Positions 13,071 to 24,900 of a DNA stretch of 64,000 bases are shown piece by piece. The stretch covers positions 6,116,775 to 6,180,774 of the forward strand of contig JACDOX010000014.1 in the NCBI GenBank assembly GCA_014549065.1, written 5' to 3'. Below the pieces are notes generated by a model, which had not been told where the DNA came from, did no database searches, and worked only from the letters and a program-made list of their open reading frames with translations. Source of the DNA: Cardinalis cardinalis (Eukaryota; Chordata; Aves; Passeriformes; Cardinalidae). Each line of letters opens with the position of its first letter. Within the stretch, counting starts at the first letter, position 1. The translations under genes and the position numbers were made by a program.

Positions 13071-14684
13071 AAAACATTTAACAATGCTAACATGGATTAT
13101 ATAGTTTGAGATGTTGACTTTCTTGGTAACGGTTGCTATGTTAGGTAATCTGATTTGATGCCATCAACTATAATGAGGAAATATTTCAGGATTATTGCAC
13201 TTCATTAACAAAGGAATAATGCAGAGATGTTAAACAAGTAAGTACAATGAATTTCAGCAGTCAGATGAGAAGAAATACAATGGTGACTCTAAAATTGAAA
13301 AAGGATTTAAGAAAAGCAAGATGGGTGTTAATGCAAAGATATTAGGAACAGATTGCATTTTGGAATCTATTTCACTAAATTTGACATTGAAACCATTATA
13401 AAATGATAGATATGAAACATAAGAAACAAATAATCATTCTGTCCTCAAGCATTATTCCATTAACAAGAAAAATTTATTTGGTGGAAATTCACTTATCCTT
13501 TATTCACAGATTTCTTAAACATTTCATTGTTCATTAGCCTGTGGACATCAGACATTCTCTGTATGAAAGTCCATTAATAGTCTTTCAGTTCTCCAGCAGC
13601 TCTTTATAAATGTTCAGCAGATACTGCCTTGAATTTTAGAGCATATATCCACCCACACTTTCTGGTCCATCCTTTGTATGTACAAAANTGATATTTAGCT
13701 GTATTTCATAAGCAGGCCATCATTCAACTGGGATTTTTGAAAACATCTTTTATTACANTAAATTTTTAAAAACCTGTACACATAGCTTGGACATGACCTT
13801 GAAGATTCTCAGAATTCATTTTTATCTTTGTTCAAACCCAGTATTACAAAATGAAAAATCTCTCAGCAGTAAGCTTTCTTACAAGATGTGTGTGTCCTTA
13901 CTTTGGCTGTAATATAAAGAAGATGCTCCTTCAAACTGTAATTTGATTCTACAGCTGATGATCTGGTATTCTGGTCATGTGAAGACATGAAACTAAAATA
14001 TTGGTTAAAAGCAAAAAAAAAAATAAAAGTAGCGATATCTTACATCTTTTTTCGAACTTGCTTTAGAGTGTTGTAGATACATCTTNGTTTTTTAACTGTC
14101 ATTCAGTTCTGTACATTTTCAAATCAAAATCTTTAAAGAATTTAAAAATTCTTACTACTTCAAATATTTAATTTTCTGTAGTAAGCTTTTAGAGTATCTT
14201 CCCTTTTCATTACCATTGTCAATTCACCAATAGTTTGTCTATATGACTCCTTTCTTTGAAGTAAACAAAGCTGCTGGTCTTTCTGACTGTTCAGGCAGTA
14301 CATATTACAGTGACTCAAATTAGCTCCTTCCATGAACCCCTTCATGGTTTTCATATTTTTGAAATGTCACAGTAATGGAGATCCTTTATTATGGGCATTC
14401 TAGTGCTTTAACTTCCTAGTTTAGACTGTCATTCAGTCCTACAAAATCTTCAGAGTTTCCTCCAATTATTTTCTTGGCATTTCTATCTTTCACTGCAGTG
14501 CAAATGGTTTATGCTGGCAGGAAATTTGCAAGTGTCACTTCTTTCTTCTAATATTCTCCTTTCATACATATAATACCTCATGCAACAGTCCTCCTGAAGA
14601 TATAATANGTTTTATACCTTTATATTAGGTCTCTTTTTATAAGATGCCAGAAATAATTTCTATATAATTCATTTTGTTTTACTT

Positions 14685-14698
14685 AAAAAAAAAAAAAA
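14685..14698 (+). repeat. Poly(A) run, 14 nt
   Basis: Fourteen A residues in a row. No retroposed gene body or target-site duplication is recognised next to it, so it is treated as a plain homopolymer. Confidence 0.9.
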
Positions 14699-14784
14699 GA
14701 TTTTTAGCTTATACATACAGTTCAGCTTCTGTGTTCTCATTATCCCTTCTTGTATCTGAAAGGAATTTATAAAATTGTTTTTTC

Positions 14785-14817
14785 CCTAAAGAAAGATTTA
14801 AAAAATCTTTCTTTAGG
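14785..14817. repeat. Perfect 15-bp inverted repeat, 3-nt loop
   Basis: The arm CCTAAAGAAAGATTT at 14785-14799 is exactly mirrored by its reverse complement at 14803-14817, leaving AAA as loop. As RNA or extruded DNA this would be a tight hairpin. No downstream run or partner motif suggests a specific function. Confidence 0.9.
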
Positions 14818-14895
14818 AAAACACCACGGGTTTATTTTTTTTCCTACTTGTTACTTTTTCCCCTCACTACAATGTTCTGCTTTAACAACACTTAC

Positions 14896-14975
14896 CTGCC
14901 ATCAATTTGCTGCTATCTCTTACTTCCTCATTCTGATGCAGTTCCTGTTCAATAACTCTCAGCTTCTACCTATGA
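14896..14975 (-). other. Candidate non-coding exon (unproven)
   Basis: Minus-strand reading gives a pyrimidine-rich acceptor ending TTTCCTGCCAG, 80 nt of purine-rich sequence and a consensus donor (GGCAG then GTAAGTG). All three frames have stops, so if real it would be an untranslated or long non-coding RNA exon. A second donor-like GAAG/GTAAGAG lies inside it. Decoy splice pairs like this are frequent in introns. Confidence 0.15.
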
Positions 14976-15875
14976 CTGGCAGGAAAGCTGAGAGTACAGC
15001 TCTGCAGCTTCTTCCCCACNGTCTCGAGATGTCTGAACCACGTTTTCAGAAGCTTGAATCTCCANTCTTTGTCATTTATACCCACATATATGTTAGCTGC
15101 TTTCCCTTGCCATCTAAATTATCTTATCACTGAGCTGTCTAGGACTCTCTTTAGTGTAACAATTTCATTTCACAGCAAGTACTGCACTTTCCCTGTCAGC
15201 CCTTTAATTACAACGTCAGGAAAATTGGTGGAGATTGAGAGGAAACGACTATTCCTCTCCTGCTTCGGGTGTGGAACTGGTGTGTCTTGTGAGGGAGGGA
15301 GAGGTAGATGAAGGCTGGTGGGGGTGAGGAGCAAAGAATCTGCCTAAAAAATGAAGAGAAAACATATTTTTTTCTTAACAGGACAGTTTCCATATAAATT
15401 TGTAGGCTCTTTCCTGGACTTTGAGACTCAAACCCAGCAATGTCTCTACGTGTCTCTAAAACCATCCAGAGTATCACTGATTATCCAGGTACTGCCTATA
15501 ATTTTGTTGTCAGATTTAAACTTCTTGGAAACAGGCTGTGCAAACTTTTCCCTGAATATATTTATCCAAATAAAAATATCTCATTATTCTTCTAAGTAAA
15601 CACTTTACAGATTCCATATTTCCCTTATGTGAAAGGCTTTATTATCCTGTTTTCAACTCTAAAGCCTCTGCTTATTGAAGTGATTCTAAAATTGGTTAGC
15701 TGCATGAGCAGGTACTGCTATTGTCCAGATTCATGATGAGTTTTCAGTATTGTAGCTTCCCTCTTCNGTGTAAGTAATGGAGGGAAAATACTTTGCATTG
15801 TTGAGGACTCAAAAAGCAAAGCTACAAACCCAGAAAGATCTGACGGTTTTTCATTTTCTGTGTCACTAAGCACAG

Positions 15876-15971
15876 AAGAAGATAATTTGAAAGGCAGATC
15901 TTTTGACCTTCCCTGGTACTTTTCTGATAATTATTCAGAGAACATGATGCTGTGCAAGACCCTAATTGCAG
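15876..15971 (+). other. Candidate 96-nt exon (unproven)
   Basis: A T-rich tract ends at CACAG (15871-15875) and is followed by 96 nt with one frame open throughout, then a strong donor, TTGCAG with GTAAGAG. The open frame is of mixed composition and includes SFDLPWYFSDNYSENMM. I do not recognise it. The acceptor is only moderate because the last AG is separated from the T-tract by AAGCAC. An open frame of this length has a fair chance of arising randomly, so confidence is low. Confidence 0.18.
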
Positions 15972-16411
15972 GTAAGAGATCTTGTCTGTTTCATNTGAAT
16001 GGGGGATTTGCAAGTATCAGACCCACAAAAGTTACTGGAAAAGTGATGATGGAAGGATAAATCTATAATTACAAAGTTCGGGATTAAAGGCTCAGCAGCT
16101 TTTTGCTATTGTTTCTTTCATAGATAATCCAAGAAACAAACCAGCAAAGACATGCTATATAAAACATTGTTTACCATTTTTTCCCCATGAACATCATAAA
16201 TTCTCTTCATTTTCTGTTTGTTGATGGTTTTCATCTCTCTTCTCATTTTGGTGATGATATAGTGAATTTTAGAGATTTTGAAGTAGAACAGTATTTTACC
16301 AATATATTTATCAAGGATTACAAGTTTATGTATGTGCTGTATATATAAGGATACAGATTTGAAAATATTAAATGTTTACTTAGCTTCAGAATTACAACAG
16401 TCCCATGCATA

Positions 16412-16728
16412 CTGCAGTGGGTTGACCTTGGCTGGATACCAGACACCATCAGACTCCTTCATCATTCTCTTCCTCAACTGACACAGGGAAAAAATATGAC
16501 AAAAACTCATAGACTGAGAAAGGACAGGGACATCACTGAGCAATTACCATTCAGGCAAAACAAACTCAATTTTGAGAAATTGCTTTCTTAATAATCAAGC
16601 CAGCAAAGGANAATGAGAAATAATCCCAAATCTTAAAACACCTTCCTCTCACTGGTCGCTTCTTCCCAGGCTCAGTTTCACTCATGAGTTTGCATCTTTC
16701 TCTCCCAAACAGCACAGAGAATCAACCT
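16412..16728 (-). mobile_element. Avian ERVL-type LTR fragment (solo, partial)
   Basis: The left edge reads GTGGGTTGACCTTGGCTGG, matching the reverse complement of the 3' end of an abundant avian LTR family whose plus strand ends in a CCAGCCAAGGTCAACCC-like sequence. Further right the order matches the same LTR reversed: an ACAGGGA-type segment, a CAATTACCAT-like segment, AATGAGAAATAA, then CTTCTTCCCAGGCTCA. The same family occurs on the opposite strand at 30026-30866, and the two can be aligned over their 3' parts. No internal retroviral sequence is visible, so this is a decayed solo LTR or fragment. The family name is not certain. Confidence 0.7.
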
Positions 16729-16919
16729 GCCTGGATTATATAGGTCTGATTATTCCATATGTAAGTCAAACTACACTATTAACAAAAGCATTTATTTCTA
16801 NGCCAGCTTTTGCTGCATTGTGGCCAATATTTTCAGCACTATTAAAATGAGACAAAAAAAATCTTCAAATTCTGTTTATTATTAGATAATCTGATGGATC
16901 TGGGNGAAACTTCTGGGGG

Positions 16920-17080
16920 AATCCAAAATCAAAACCAAAACCANACCAAACCAAAATAAAGNAAAAAAACCAAACTAACAAACCAAAGAAGCAAAAAAAC
17001 CCACAATATCCCCCAAGAAAAAATGCAACAAGAAAAAATGCAACAATGAAAACAAAGCAAATTAAAAAACCCCAAACTTA
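16920..17080 (+). repeat. A/C-rich low-complexity tract
   Basis: Dominated by AAACC, CAAA and long A runs. It includes a 15-nt unit (AGAAAAAATGCAACA) tandemly duplicated at 17016-17030 and 17031-17045. The near-absence of G on this strand explains the minus-strand open frame that crosses it. Confidence 0.85.
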
Positions 17081-17924
17081 TGACTAATATTAATAGCTTT
17101 TGAAGAACATTAAACATGGTTTTCTTTCAATCATATGTTTTGTGAAATATTTCTAAAGATCAGTATGTAATTAATGCTTATACCTAGACTCTTTATTCTG
17201 TTTTACTTTCTTTAGGCTATAGAAGAGACATAATACAGACTATTTTCAAAGCCAAAGGCAAGTAGCAAAGCAATCTGCAACTCCTTTGTTTTCTTGAGAG
17301 AATGAACCATACATGTTTTTCATCCAAGTTTCTTCCAAAGATTTGCATAAACAAAGAACAACAGTTTGATTTAGTAACAGCCTAATATCAGATTGTGCCT
17401 GGAGATCTGTGTAAATGCCTATTAAATTTACAGATCTTGATCCCAATCCAATGGAAAGACTCCTGCAGACCTGCAAGTAATTAAGACTGGTTCTGTTTTC
17501 CTTAAAATTAGGGAGTGGAGAATTTTTTCTTTGGGTNTCTTTAAATCCATATCCTACTTAAAGGCACAGAGTAGGGTAAAAGCATAACCCAAAAAGCAGT
17601 TTTGTTCACCAAGAGGAGGGGATGGGCCATAAGCTGGGCCACTCAGATACTGTGCAGTTTTATGGAGCAAAAGCATTATGNTACACCATTCAGTTATTGA
17701 CAAACTGTTTTTCCTTCACCTAATTTTTTTCTTCATCTAATTAAATATCAAAATATAAGGAATATAGAACATATATGTTATACATATTTAATAGAGAATA
17801 TCCTTTATTTTATGTTGACCCAATATCCTGAGGTTAAAGCAGTTGAAAGTCAGCAGTTTGCCTTTGCAGTGAAGANGGCCAGCAGCACATGGGCTGTAGT
17901 GGTAGAGTGCAGCCAACATACAGG

Positions 17925-18345
17925 GAGGAATGGTCCCTTCCCTCCTTCTGAAGGATGACCTGCTGTCCTGTGACCAATTCTGGGTCCCCAGTACCCCATG
18001 GACCATGATACGCTGCAGTCAGCGCAGTCAAGGGCTCCCAAGAGGGTGAAGGCACTGGCACAAGATGTACAAGAAGATGCTGGAGAACTCCAAACTCCCA
18101 GCTGGAGCGAAGGGCAGGCAGAGCCAGCTCTCCTCAGAGAGGNACAGTGAGGGGCATGAGGCAGCAGTCACAAGGTGCAAGATTGGAATTCTGCTTGAAA
18201 TAAGGAGATTNTTTTCACACTGAGGGTAATCAAGTTTTGGGGAAAGTTGTGGAAACTCTGAAGGTATTCAAAGCTTGGTTGGACTTGGCTTTTTCCAGGC
18301 CTGGATTGAACTCACCCTCTAGAGGAAGCTTTCCTTTTGGGATAG
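17925..18345 (+). mobile_element. CR1 LINE 3' portion, diverged
   Basis: The plus strand follows the order of CR1 near its 3' end: a CAATTCTGGGTCCCCAGTAC-like segment, then GGTGAAGGCACTGG, a segment resembling the GGAAT...AGGTTCAGG region, GTTGTGGAAACTCTGAAG, and GGTATTCAAAGCTTGGTTGG before the end. These match the standard CR1 text with many substitutions and small indels, so the copy is old. The open frames overlapping it are by-products of this repeat. The left edge is uncertain by tens of bases. Confidence 0.6.
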
Positions 18346-18787
18346 TGTGACTATGGTGACATCAGTGAAGTAAGGGCTGAGAGGAGGAAGAGGATTTCCT
18401 GATCCTACTGAGCCCTTTGCCTCAGAGAGGGGAAAATGAAATATTTATTCTGTTCAAATATTCATCCATTTCTCAAGAGCGTGCCAGGAAGTGAGTCTAT
18501 CAGCTGTGTCTCTTTGTCCTTAAAAGATCTGGTAATTCCTTATTTTAAAGGCAAGTGTCCCATTCTGTTGGGGATAGGTATATCTCTAGATGTATCAGCC
18601 ACATAATAATTCTTGTAAGTACATAGCATAAAAAAAATATATTCTTGGCAGTATGATAAAAACATTTTGAGTACTACACCAATTAGATAAATTTGTTTGA
18701 GCATTATCTTAAGCATTCTTTGGCTCTCATAAATATACCTCAGAGTTCAGGGTTAGAATGTGTAAAATTCTGAAGTCTACAGCAAAC

Positions 18788-18921
18788 AGTAATAAACTGA
18801 ACTCTTCCAACAGGAAAATTTAACAGCATGTTCCTTGGGACTTGCTGAAATACTGTATCTAAACTCCAATAGTGACAGCTGCATGGTGCTTAGCTGCCAG
18901 CTGGAGCTAAACCGTGTTGCA
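18788..18921 (+). mobile_element. Avian ERV LTR 3'-end fragment (second family)
   Basis: GCTGCATGGTGCTTAGCTGC followed by CAGCTGGAGCTAAACCGTG closely parallels the 3' end of a widespread avian LTR (GGTGCTTAGTTGCCGGCTGG then GGTTAAACCAC). An AATAAACTG at the left edge is placed like the polyadenylation region of that LTR. Only the last part is present. It lies a few hundred bases right of a CR1 tail, so 16.4-18.9 kb is a small cluster of old insertions. Confidence 0.5.
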
Positions 18922-21651
18922 CTGGACAGTATTTGAGTTCTCTTCCTCCCCTGCAGTCTTTTATCACTTTTCTAGAAAATAAAATATTGTGACATTTCTG
19001 GTCTAATGCCTGAAAGAGTCTTTATATTTCTAGTTTTTGGAAGTTCCTGCTTTTATCTATGTGTGATTTCAAATACCATACAGAGTTATGTCCTTCATAC
19101 TGCTTTCTCTGGATGTGGCATAGGTAAGGGAGCATCGGCACTGAGTTNGATTTTATAAAGCAATCCTGTGAAATAAGCGTGCTATTTAAAATCCTGAAAA
19201 CTATCCTGCTGGTGACAGCCTGAGATTAAATTATATAGAAAAAGATTTCTCTGGTCAACCTCAGTGCAATGACCAGGGAAGAAGGAGAGAAATATTAGTA
19301 GGCCAGTGACTGTTTTCATTACAATTCCTTTTTATTTACTCCAGTAACTTGTTTTAGCATAATGACAAGCAATANAATCTAAATGAAAGCAAGCTTTGAA
19401 AACAAAAGGGATAGCTAATGCATGTGTAAGTAAACACCTATGACAAGATTTTTTTTCTTACTATCCAAGCTCATTGCATTCATAAGACATCTAANTGATT
19501 CATAATTTGATTCTAATGGACTTTACAGGTATTTTTCTCACCTTACTCAGTTTTAGGAATTTCAACTTGGAGTATGACTACAAGTGACAGGAGCAGGAAA
19601 ACCGGATGCNCTGACGTACTGAATACTAAATTGTACGTATAATGGAATGTATATTGTGCAAGTGTGTGTGCATATATTATCAAAAGCTTTAAAATAAAAA
19701 ATCACTATATACATGAATGCCTGATGGATGGTAGTTTTTGTTAAAAAAAAGTTATTTAAGAACCAAAAATTAGTTAAACAGGAATGCCAAAATAATTTCA
19801 GAAAATATATTATGTAAGACANACAAAGTCCATTTTTATTACATAGATAGTATGTAATTTCTAAATAATGTGAATTCTGGAATATTTTATAATATTTTAA
19901 AAATACTAATAAAAATAAAATAATAGCAGTACTGTAGCTATAGCCTGTAAATACCAATATTATAATTTTTAAAATTAATCCAAATTGTAAAGAGTACAAA
20001 GGACTCATAAAACTTATTTAAACTACCTAAACTATCTATTTTCTTCCACACTTTAAATTATAAATTTAAAAACCTGATCAGACTAGAAGGTAGTTTCTGA
20101 AATTCTTCTCTGTCTCACTGAATTAAATTTCATTTTCAAACCCATATACAACAACTTGTATATGACTTTTAAATGAGGCTGCCATTATGTCCAAAAAAAC
20201 TCCAACTGACCGAGATCTGNACCTAATGGGATACCAAGGAGATGTGAGGCTCTGTGGTAGACTGATAAATTTTTAGAAGCAAACTTATTGGAACTGTTGG
20301 AAATGTAGACAGTTAGAAAATGTTCAGGTAAGGAAATTGATATTCACAGAGCAGATGATGCAGAGCATATAGGTGGATAGTACAGTACTGTGGTAATTTG
20401 AGCTGTGTAGATGGATACTCTTTCCACCTCTGAATTCCAAGACACTGATTAGTTTAGTAGATATGCACAATATAATGCTCCATCTTTGATTAAAGAAGGA
20501 ATATGGTTTCATTTGGGTCCTTTTTCAGTGAAATCAGCCACTGTGTCCATGGGACAAGTAAGGAAACTGCAGAAATTAAATTATTCACCTTGGAATCTGC
20601 CTTCCAGCACTACATTGTCACTGTGAGATTTGCATGTCTTGAGTTTTCCTTGGCCTTTTGTTGACTTATTTTTCTGTGCTGCTCAAATTATTACACTTTT
20701 GAACATGGTATAAAAAAGTTTTCAGCAGNACAAATGAAAAAATTGTCAAATGCAATTCTTTCATTTTCTTCTATCTCTACAGAGAAGAAATCAGAAGTGA
20801 AAATATATTNTTCCAAGATATGGGGGTGGGGGAGATGGAAGATCAAAGCAGAGCTCTCATTAGAGTTGTAATTAATGAAACATATGGTGGGTTGAGATGT
20901 TGAAGAATTTATTTCCATATTCCTTTGTGGGGTCTCAGAAAATTCCTTTGGGTATGTGACAGACAAGCTCATTGTGACAAGGGATTTGAAGAATGGTATC
21001 CACCACTATTCTACTACTTCACTTTGGCTTCTCCTCTGTCATTTTAGATGGTCTTGCAATTTCTGGAACCAGGCCATGAAGGTAGTTTCAAGTTTATGAA
21101 CATAATACTGGAACAGCCAGTACTATGAGCAAAAAATATAATTGTTTTCATGGCAATCAATATTAATGAGGATAATAATATTCTAACATGGCTTTAATTT
21201 GCTATCAGGTGAATGGCAATGATGTAGAATGGACAAATACTTCTCATCAGATTACATGGACAAGCTGAAGACTGTGAAGTTCAGCTACATTTTGTAAAGT
21301 TGAAATACATGGCATACTGGCCTTAAGTTTTTGCAAAACCAGCATTTTTCATGCATTTGCTTTTTGTGAGTTTTTTTGTGAGGTTTTTTATGAGATTGTT
21401 TGGGTGTTTTTTTGGTAAATAAGAGGTCTCAAAGGCTTGGCAAAATAAATTCACAGTATTTTTTCTCTGTGTAAGACCCAGAAGAAACAATTTTGATTTT
21501 AGTCCAAATTTTTGTTTGATAAAAATATTTGATTCTTACTCAGAAATATCTTAAAGGCCTTTTCTTCTGTTTTGATATAAAACAAGTTTTCAAAATGAGC
21601 TCTTCTGGAAAGAAGAGTTGGGATGATGGAGATCCTGATTCCTCTTGTTTA
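18922..21651. other. AT-rich non-coding stretch
   Basis: No gene or named repeat is recognised apart from one exon-like segment listed at 19542. The 148-codon minus-strand frame at 19562-20008 is made almost entirely of I, F, Y, L, K and N and looks like chance in AT-rich DNA. Confidence 0.6.
19542..19577 (-). other. Candidate 36-nt microexon (unproven)
   Basis: On the minus strand a strong pyrimidine tract ends in CTGTCACTTGTAG, followed by 36 nt and the donor AGTAAG then GTGAGAA. Frame 1 is open for 12 codons (SYSKLKFLKLSK) and the other two frames contain stops. Length is a multiple of three. Such short open segments are easy to find by chance, and the peptide is not recognised. Confidence 0.15.
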
Positions 21652-21675
21652 AAGGAAGGAAGGAAGGAAGGAAGG
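21652..21675 (+). repeat. (GGAA)n microsatellite, left of an assembly gap
   Basis: Six AAGG units in a row run directly into a block of Ns. It forms one compound purine tract with the GAAA repeat on the other side of the gap. Confidence 0.95.
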
Positions 21676-21805
21676 NNNNNNNNNNNNNNNNNNNNNNNNN
21701 NNNNNNNNNNNNNNNNNNNNNNNNNNNNNNNNNNNNNNNNNNNNNNNNNNNNNNNNNNNNNNNNNNNNNNNNNNNNNNNNNNNNNNNNNNNNNNNNNNNN
21801 NNNNN
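21676..21805. other. Assembly gap, 130 Ns
   Basis: An unbroken run of 130 Ns sits inside a pure-purine microsatellite, with GGAA repeats on its left and GAAA on its right. The assembler evidently could not resolve the tract, so the true length is unknown. Open frames spanning it are artefacts. Confidence 0.98.
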
Positions 21806-21807
21806 GA

Positions 21808-21899
<92 letters not shown>

Positions 21900-21944
21900 A
21901 GAAAGAAAAAGAAAGAAAGAGAGAGAAGGAAAGAAAGAGAAAGA
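21806..21944 (+). repeat. (GAAA)n microsatellite
   Basis: More than twenty perfect GAAA units are followed by an imperfect purine-only tail (GAAAAAGAAAG and GAGAGAAGG variants) to about 21944. Together with the GGAA units left of the gap it is a long homopurine/homopyrimidine tract, a class of sequence able to form triplex (H-DNA) structures and prone to length change. Confidence 0.95.
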
Positions 21945-24900
21945 CAACCCTTTCATGAACTAGTCACAGTTTTCTTTCATTTCTGTTGCGTGCTAGCTGG
22001 AAATTTTCCAATGCATTGCTTTTTTTTTTTTAATTGGAAATGGCAGTTTGTCAAACTCAGAACATTTATTAGAGGCCTACTGTTCTTCTAAGGAAGGATT
22101 TTAAGATGCAGGATGGTGAGATCTTATGAAAATCAAAACCCTGATGATTTAGAAATTTGCACTGAGTAACAGGGACACCAGTTTAGGCTCTTTGTGAATT
22201 GCAACAGGGATATAAAAATATGCCACATGGGACACAGATGTACTAGACATACTGACATATATTCATACCTTTTTTTCTGAATTACATGGGGACCTTTTTT
22301 AAGGCAAATACAACTTAAAATATAAAAACAAATAAGTTTATTAAAATTTTTCTTGCACTACTTCTGATGATTGTTTTTGTACACCTTTGTACCAAGAAGG
22401 TACCTTTTTTGTACCTTCTCACCAAATTTTGCCATCAAATCTTTACTCCCTAAAGGGTCTGTAAAAGACAAAATCTTTAACTGAACAGGGAGATCATAAA
22501 ATGAGTGTCAAGAAACTCTTGTTTTTTTGGGGGGACATTCAGTTCCAGTTGATTGAGGATGAGGCAAACTCTAGTTTACAGTCAACTTTCTTTCCACCAT
22601 TATTNAATCTTTCCCAAACACAGACATTTATGCAACAGGAGAATTCATACCACACAGGGGAAGGTTGTGACAGAGGCAGAAAACAGAAACTGCAGTTGCC
22701 TTAAGGCTCTGCTTCTTCCATCCCACAAAGTGAGTGATTGAGGTTCAGACAGTTGTCCTAGCAAATAGCCAGCTTCCAGTTGCAGTCGTTATTCCATACC
22801 ACCGTGGAATGCACAACATTCCTCAGAGTGGAACCTGTAAGTTTGCTGTGAGAACTACTACTGCCTGTGAGATAACTGAGCTGTGAGCTGCAAAAAGACC
22901 CACTGTACTGTGGTACCATTTAAATTAAAAAATCCACTCTATATGAATACGTCATTTTCTTCACTTAGCGCTGACTTAGTTTTGTCTCTTGTGGACTGGA
23001 ATGAGAAGATGGCACNACATGCTTCTCTGACATATGTATGCATCACTAACTTCCTGAAATAACAAGTACACTGCAAGGCTGCATGGGGAAATGGATGGTT
23101 CTTAAAATGTACATACATATTTTATAGCCTCATTATAGCAGACTGNCTTTATATTTCTCTTTCAAAGTACTGTATTTTTAGTAAGGAATTTTCCCATTGT
23201 GACAGTCCATCTAAGAAAATTATGATAATTNGATTTATCAACATATAATTTGTTGCCCTCTGGGTGAAATTCACATGTTCTCTAATGAACTGATGAGATT
23301 TGAATGAATCACATATTTCTTAAGTGTGAGAGAATCAGATCTTTTCCAGCAGCGTAAGTATATACACTCATAATTATTGTCCTTGATTTTATCTGAACTG
23401 TGGGAAGAGCTTAGGTAGAGAAAGAAAATAACTTCTGTATCATTTAATTTAAAAACATAACTGCAGGCATAAGAAAATCAGACTTACTCTAAGTTCTAGC
23501 AACACGAAGAGTGGGGTTTATGCATCCAAAAAGGTTGTCTCGGAAAATTTGCATCTAAAAATATTGTCACAAGGTTGGCAGTGACTTGTGTTCCTTAAAT
23601 CATGGTAGAGCTCAGAAGAATTAGCTTGCTGTTGGGAAATTTACATTTCACATTTCCCATATGCAACATAGCAGCAATTCTTCTCCTTGGAAGAGGACCC
23701 AATTAATCAGCCACNAAGAGTCATATTAACTGACTGGCCACTCTGAAGAATTAACTATTTGGCCATGTTTCTTTTACCCAGCTGAGGATAAATATCCCAT
23801 AGAATGGTTGAGTAACCGTATGATCTGATATGCTTCCTAACATCTTGCAGGGGGCAAAGGGACTGAAGTATTGTTCTGTTATATGAGTGGAAGAATTTGT
23901 CTGTTTTAGCTCAGCCAGCTTGATCAAAGCTGNGTGTGTCATAACTGATGAACGATGATGAGAGAGGAGGGATTAAAACTCATGTCTAGGCTGGTGATGT
24001 ACAGCACCTTTTCTAATTCATAAGGTGGTGAAATTGATGCAGACCTCTAATAGGGTTTCTAAGTATAGACTTTCCAAGTATAACTTCAGGCTTTTATCAC
24101 AAGGCAAGACAGAAGAAGATATCAGGGAAACAGAAGCAAGAGGAGTGATAAATCCTTTGACCATTGTGAGATCTTTTTTTAATCACAAGGAACTAACTGA
24201 GAATGGCTGCATCCTGTTTTAACCATGAAGTAATGAAACTGGTAAAACTACCCAATATATTTGTGTATTAAAAAAAAAAATAATCAAACCAATGTTTTCT
24301 GTCATGAAACTGTTTCTCTGACACTGATAGCCTTTGCTTGCAGATGTCCAATCTGCAAATATCACAAAAANCTTCATTTGTTAGGGCTGTGAATCTTGCC
24401 TTTTCTTACAAGCTGTATTTTACGAGACTTTAGGACTTAGTTTTTTTTTCTTTAGGCAGGTTGTTTCTTCTTCCTTTGTCAACACAAGGGTTATCAGAAT
24501 TGATTTTTTTTTTCCTCATAATTCTCCAAAACTCTGTTAGGGGTTCATTTCTGTACTTAGGCACCTAATCCTAATGATCAAAAATGGTCTTCAAGAAAGA
24601 GTTGATATCAGGCTTATTACTAGAGAAAAGTTAGTTGTGTCGATGAAGGAGGCTACAGAGGGTCTCTAGGACATCTGGAAAAGTTAGTCTCAGCTATTCC
24701 CCCACAGCTGCCATTTCCACTGCATTAGAGAGGAGCAGACCAGCACCTACTGCCTGCTGGAGCTGAGCTGACATAAGGCAGGGCTTAAAACACACCCCTT
24801 GTAAATGAGTACAGCACCTGAAATTCCCTCCACTTTTCAAAAAAAAGGACACAGAGCCCTTCTTGCAAAGCTACTTCCCACTGCTGTTGTAACATTCCAA

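Larger units (their letters stand above)
12573..16411. other. AT-rich non-coding stretch with a mixed-composition middle
   Basis: No named gene or mobile element is recognised. The stretch holds a short AAAAT repeat, a 14-nt A run, a perfect hairpin and two exon-like segments, each listed separately. The sub-region 14870-15480 is more balanced in base composition. Its open frames (127 codons at most) carry no recognisable domain. Confidence 0.55.

Noticed and set aside
19562..20008. 148-codon minus-strand open frame, among the longest without an N block
   Set aside because: Residues are almost all I, F, Y, L, K and N, as expected from AT-rich DNA. No domain or homology is recognised, and a different frame of the same strand holds the microexon-like unit.
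21529..22091. Open frames of 138-148 codons on both strands across the N gap
   Set aside because: They translate the GGAA/GAAA repeats and the unknown bases. They are artefacts of low complexity.
22395..22460. Minus-strand 36-nt unit with an acceptor ending TTTTACAG and the donor TTTG/GTGAGAAG, one frame open
   Set aside because: The donor is weaker than in the listed candidates. Such pairs turn up so often by eye that it shows the false-positive rate rather than a gene.
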